Shown in pieces: positions 59,079 to 64,000 of a stretch of 64,000 nucleotides of DNA. Numbering within the stretch: the first letter of the stretch is position 1; the number at the start of each line of letters is the position of its first letter. Source of the DNA: Abelmoschus esculentus (taxonomy: Eukaryota > Streptophyta > Magnoliopsida > Malvales > Malvaceae). The notes below the pieces were generated by a model. That model saw only the letters and a program-made list of their open reading frames with translations, searched no databases and was not told the origin of the DNA. A program made the translations under genes and the position numbers. Location: the NCBI GenBank assembly GCA_035048815.1, contig JAUCBN010000017.1, forward strand, positions 18,637,436-18,701,435, given 5' to 3'.

Positions 59079-62000
59079 TTAATGGCCATTGGCATTTACA
59101 ATCTCCTCTTGATTATCCTTCCTATGTCCATGCTGATACATGGCCTTCCGGTGTTTCATCTCTTCTCTGCATCACAGTGGCATGGACAACAATCAAGAAA
59201 CTTTTAAATCAAAATTGGGTTCATAGTTTATATATATATTTATAACAGATTATATAACAGATTGAAGCATAAATATGAACCTGAGACAGTTCCAGAGTGA
59301 GTCGTAATGAAGAATGGCAATGACTCTTCGCTTCCTTCCTTTGTGGGGTTCTCTACCACGTTGCACCACCGGCAGTTGTTTTACTCCACTAGCCTCCATC
59401 AACTCCCTGGCAATTGCCAAGTCTGTGTCTGGAAAGCAGGTTAGAACTGCACGTTCCTGCCCACGGTAGCTTATCCCTTTTGTGCAAACAGAGGAAACAA
59501 GGCATGCCTTCACCTGTATGCATGGATTAATTGTTTTATTATTCAAGACATGAAAAAGCAAGAGAGAGAGAGAGGGAGAAGGTTGGCATCACATACATCC
59601 AGAGCTGTTGAATCACCCTTGGTGACATCACTAGGTTTCTTAGACAGACACCGTCTAATATCACCGAATGTAAGGATCCCCTCCAGAAAATCATCTTCAT
59701 CGACCACAACCGCACATTTCTGATGGCTGTCGTGCATGATTTTCAATGCTTCTTTTATGGTAACAGCCATTGACACCTTTAAAAACTTCTTTGACATGGC
59801 CCTACAAACCTGACAACAGACAATGACAAGGAATTTGTCAAGTTGGGAAAGTAACCTTCAAATAAAAGAATACCAATGAGGAGTTCAGACAATCAATTGA
59901 AACTTGATCATTTTGAAAAAAACTGCTCTAAAACAAAATAAGTGAGAATATACCCTAAGATCTTCAAGAAGCGTATCTTCATCTAGTGCTTCTAGGTCAG
60001 CAGCCTTTTCTATGACAGAGAGTTCCTCAGCAGTAGAAACAGAAGAATATCCTCTTGCTGAATTCCTCGTATCAGATGCTTCAGTCTCTTTGTGCTTGTT
60101 TGCCACTGAAGGAACCCATATCGCTAATCCAACAGCTCCCTATATGTCAAATTGAGAAAGAAGAAAAATTAAGTGGAAAAAATTTAGTCAATGTACCATG
60201 ACATGGCATCCAAAGAAATTTCTCAAGAATAACTCAAAGCCCTAAAGCCTTAATAGTTAATCCCAACAAAAACAGAAAATACAATAGAAAACTTGTATTT
60301 GAACATAAAACAAGGGCCATAATTTAGACTTCAGTTGAACCAATGGCAGCAGTGCAAGCTAATTAATTCCAATAAAGCTGGACTGCAGTTAAACTGAACC
60401 TTTTTACTGTTTCTTTTAGCTACAAGTTATTAGGCTGACTATGGAAAACTAGTAAAAAAGTATATTCATGGATTCCCCTATTCTCTATATTGCTTATTCC
60501 GAAAATATAAAAAGCAAGCAAGATAACATAAAACATTACCATGAGAGGAAGTAAGATCCTGTAATCTTTTGTCAACTCAAAAAGAAGCAGAACTGAAGTT
60601 AGGGGAACTGAACAAACTGAAGCTAATGTGGCAGCCATTCCAACCTAGAGTAGAGAGTTGAATGTATTAAAATCAGCTTAGATAAAACTGAACGGGATTT
60701 TGTCAAGTTCAAGAGAGTATCATGCAGTCACTCCCCACTAAAAGTTTACCAGTGCATATGCTTGTGGTTGTGCAATGGCAGCATTGCCTGGAATAGCCGA
60801 ATTAATAAGTTGTGCAGCTGAGCCTCCAAATACAGCACCGACGGCAGCACCAATCATCAAACTTGGTGCATAAAGGCCACCTACAAGCCCAGACCCCTTA
60901 CATAAAGCAGTGGCGACAACTTTGGCTGCTGCTAGTTGGGTTAGCAACCAGATTCCAGGAGCTGATGCAGACTTCCCAGTATGTAGGATTTCATTGACGT
61001 TTGTAAAGCCCCAGTATAGTATTCCAGGATAGTTAAGAGCTATCATTCCAGCTCCTAAACCACCTAAAGCAGGGCAGATTACAGTAGGAAGTCCAAATTT
61101 CTCCTTGATATACTCAAATGCTGCTGTGAACCAAGAAACCAAGCGAGTGAAGACTACACTTACAACACCACAAAGCATCCCCAAGATCAGATACAAAGGT
61201 AGCTCTGCAAGGCAAAATTAATATCATAATATTGTTACTTTTTCCCCATATATGGAGTCTTTTCTAATCATATCTTTCCTAGAACAACGCATGAAGAATT
61301 TTTATCTATTCAGATGAAAAGGCCAAACAACCACAAGTCTATGCCTTTACTAAATTGGTCATTCATTGTCAAATATTTGAAGGCAGATACACTTTTTGAT
61401 TTATTTATTTATTTCAATTTTTTTTAATTGTAACGAGGACATGAAACCAAAACATAAAGTAGCCGCAATTGACAATTCACATAAAAGAAGCACGCTTTAA
61501 TTCAAGAGTAATTGAGCAACACATTCATCAATCTCCTCTGTTAGACAAAAAATACTTTTGAAAGGACTGCCAGAAAATTAATTACATCAGGAAATATACA
61601 CTAATGCATACAAGCATTAAAAAAATGCAACCCAGAAAATGAAAAGGAAATTCATTGCAGGAAGGTGAAATACCAGCAGCAGATTTCAAATCATAAGATG
61701 GCACAGTGAAAGCTGATTCTGTAGCAAGTAAAGCATTAGATACAGTAGATGAGATAACAGAAGCTAAAATAATCATCGCAGTTGTAACAGGAGGTGAGTT
61801 TTCAGCACGGAGAGGTCTTAATACAGTTTCAATAGCAAAGAAGCAACCAGCAACAGCAGCATTAAAACCTGGAAAGAAGGGAGAAAAGTTGAAAGGTAAA
61901 AGTTAAGATCCAAAAAAGCTTAATGACTTCTGTCAATCAAAGCCAGAACTAAAAATGGAAATATAAGTCTAGAGACATTAGGATTAGCATGCTCTAGAGG

Positions 62001-63948
62001 GCCTTGTGTTAATTTTTTTGGGTGTAGGTGAGTGGAAGATGAAAAACTAGAGATTCTTTTTGCTAAAGAAAAGAATTTGGCCAAGTCACCAAATCCTGCT
62101 TTGCTTCATATCACATAAGAGTATTATTAGAGAAGAAAAGTCCCTTTGATTAATGGCAGTAGTCTGTAAGAGACTTCAGTAAATGAGTTATACCGCACTA
62201 TAGTACAGTATGACTCCGGCCATTCTTCAAATGACAAGATACCATAGGGTATTAAGAAACTAGTTCCTGTTTAGTTGGCTTCTCAAGTATTGCCATACAT
62301 AATTAAGTACACAGGACCAAACTCTTCCAGACAACAGACTAGAAAAACAGTACCAACACTAACAATATGAAAATCACATAAATATCAGTATATGTATAGA
62401 TTAAATTTCTCCATAGATATCTAGTCTGCACACCTCACAAATATAGCTAAAAGAGCATTAACCAATTAAATGAAATTGACTGATCACAACATAACTTTGA
62501 TCTGTTCTGTTGGAAAACAGTGTTCACTGTTCAATAACATTGAACACTAATAATAAACCCATGGGCTAATCTGAACAACCAAAGTGATAAGGCATTCACA
62601 TAAACAAGCTAAATTTTGGGTAAAATAAATCTTAAATAGAAATGAAAAACTTTGAATAACAAACACAGTACCAGAAGCAATCCCAGATGCTGCTCCAGCA
62701 GCCACAAGAGCAATCTTCCTTTCTCTGTTGTTTTCCATCATTAATGAGAATCCATTGGCACATGACTTTCCGATGTCTACACTAGGGCCTTCTGGACCCA
62801 AAGAACAACCTGTACCTAGTGTTACAGCAGCTTGGATAGCCTTTACTGTGGGGAAGACCCCAGCAACCAAACTGAAACCTTGTTGTTGAGAAGAACTGGA
62901 TTGTCGTATTTGGTTCAATATCTCAAGTAAACCATGCATCATTCCAACAATGACACCTCCAGTAACCGGTACCAAAAGAATCCGATGCCAAGTATCAGAC
63001 AGTCTCTGCAAACGAAGCCAAGCAGCACCCTCAGTTGGAGTCCCAGCCCATGCCCATCCATGTATGACGTGAACCTGGTGGAGTGCTGGTAAACATCAAT
63101 ACACAGCAATTTCCGCACAAAGAACTAACGCAACATTGTCTACTCACAAATACCATACTATTCTCTATTTAAGCTACAATAAAAGCCAGTAATGGAAGCA
63201 GTTTACAGTAACACAACAATGATAGAAGTAACAAAGGAGTTTGATTCAAGAAACAAAGGAAACTTAAAATGTATGTCATTCTCAACAATATGTGCAAAAA
63301 AAAAAAAATAGAATTGGTTCCTAGTAATAAACTATCAATAAAAAAAATTCACATGGTCATCGCCGCTTTGCTAAAGCTTTATTTCAGCAAAAGTTGCAAA
63401 GTATATGAGAAACCGAAAAGAATCTGCATTTGGTAGCAATAGAAGGAATGTCATTTGTAGAATCACAATATTGATATGGGTAAATGAGGAAAAAAACTGT
63501 AATTAAGCCCTTTGGATAACAGATTCTCGAGAGAAAAGCGTACTCCTTTATTGAAGGCGGCCACGAAGAAACCGGACGCAACCCCAAGCAAGCAACCGAT
63601 AAGCAACAAAGCCCATTCGGGAGGAGCACTATCTCCCAGCGGATCAGCGGCATCCCCAGAGTAAGAATGGAGGAGACCATGATGTTGATGATCTATGGAA
63701 GACGGCGATGAGCGTTCTCTGCCTCTATCTCTGTCTCGATCGAGCCGTTTGAAGCTGAGGCGCCTGGCGGAGAACCCCCTCCCCAAATACTTCACCAGAT
63801 CTTTGACTCCGGCGTTATTGTTGTTGTTGTTGTACGTCACCTGAGATTCCAAGTCATCGGTATTTTCCTCGTTATCATGTTCATCGTCTTTATGGCTGTT
63901 GGATCTCAGGAGATGCCTCTGATCGCTGAATTCTCCTCCTCCCGTCAT
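59079..63948 (-). CDS. CLC-F: CLC-f-type chloride channel/transporter with CBS domains
   Basis: Nine exons on the minus strand (63544-63948, 62672-63074, 61674-61868, 60750-61204, 60540-60644, 59954-60139, 59597-59809, 59281-59513, 59079-59166) give 760 residues, all in phase. The acidic, hydrophilic N-terminus (MTGGGEFSDQRHLLRS) is followed by the first membrane segment (EWALLLIGCLLGVASGFFVA). Selectivity motifs are GPEGP with the gating glutamate (Glu230) and GGLYAPS in the position of GxFxP. Membrane helices follow in exons 3-5, ending at LLFELTKDYRILLPLM. The cytosolic C-terminus holds two CBS-type parts (ALKIMHDSHQKCAVVVDEDD and ELMEASGVKQLPVV). The tail EEIVNANGH matches CLC-f proteins. 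The CLC-e/f clade lies close to bacterial CLCs and is found in Golgi or plastid membranes. I started at the ATG at 63948; the frame is open 4 codons further without an ATG. Confidence 0.95.
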
Positions 63949-64000
63949 TTCCACCCCCAAATTCTCTCAATTTCTAATCCAGTATCCGATTCTACGTCCG

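Noticed and set aside
1..64000. CRISPR array, operons, ribosome binding sites
   Set aside because: The window is plant nuclear DNA; no regular repeat-spacer array exists and genes are single transcription units.

Overview
This window is nuclear DNA from a eudicot plant. The genes have many short exons with GT-AG introns, the spacers are AT-rich, and the repeats are of plant type (hAT-like and MITE-like elements, a LINE remnant, SINE-like units, ATT microsatellites). Gene content and repeat style suggest a rosid, possibly Malvales, but the sequence alone does not settle the species.

Left part, mostly minus strand. An APL-type MYB-CC phloem regulator (1-1056, running off the left edge) carries one extra base that breaks its frame. 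It is followed by a tRNA-Ile(TAT) (3192-3265), a cluster of MITE-like repeats (about 5150-5970), a NAC020-like NAC transcription factor (7011-9563), two hAT-like non-autonomous elements (10714-11230 and 12057-12456), an RGLG-type RING/copine ubiquitin ligase (14462-19373), and a LINE remnant (19780-21690). The LINE remnant is split by a 746-bp element flanked by a 5-bp target duplication and holding a piece of a tropinone-reductase-like gene. Next come a type II metacaspase (21880-23451) and a broken partial copy of it (24398-24932), abutted by a hAT element with a perfect 8-bp target duplication.

Middle and right part, mostly plus strand. These are a HUA1-type six-CCCH RNA-binding protein (26344-33044), an unresolved transcribed-looking locus (33948-35320), CTP synthase (40168-44457), an AGC VIII kinase of the AGC1.5/AGC1.7 type (46133-47898), a nitrobindin (48620-52090) and a NANA-like aspartic protease (54428-56828). 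A COP9 signalosome subunit 6 pseudogene (57780-58159) and a CLC-f-type chloride channel/transporter (59079-63948) follow on the minus strand.

Most complete genes were assembled here exon by exon, and every junction listed keeps the frame. There is no operon logic: neighbours are separate transcription units. The gene order does matter. From memory of Arabidopsis, one half of these genes matches a short block on chromosome 1 (AGC1.7, nitrobindin, MC4, RGLG4, APL) and the other half matches a block on chromosome 3 (CTP synthase, HUA1, AGC1.5, NANA). The window therefore looks like the less fractionated ancestor of two duplicated Arabidopsis segments. I found no wholly new biological system. The most notable items are this block, the APL frame break, the nested element with a captured gene piece, and two pseudogenes whose junctions carry short copied segments.
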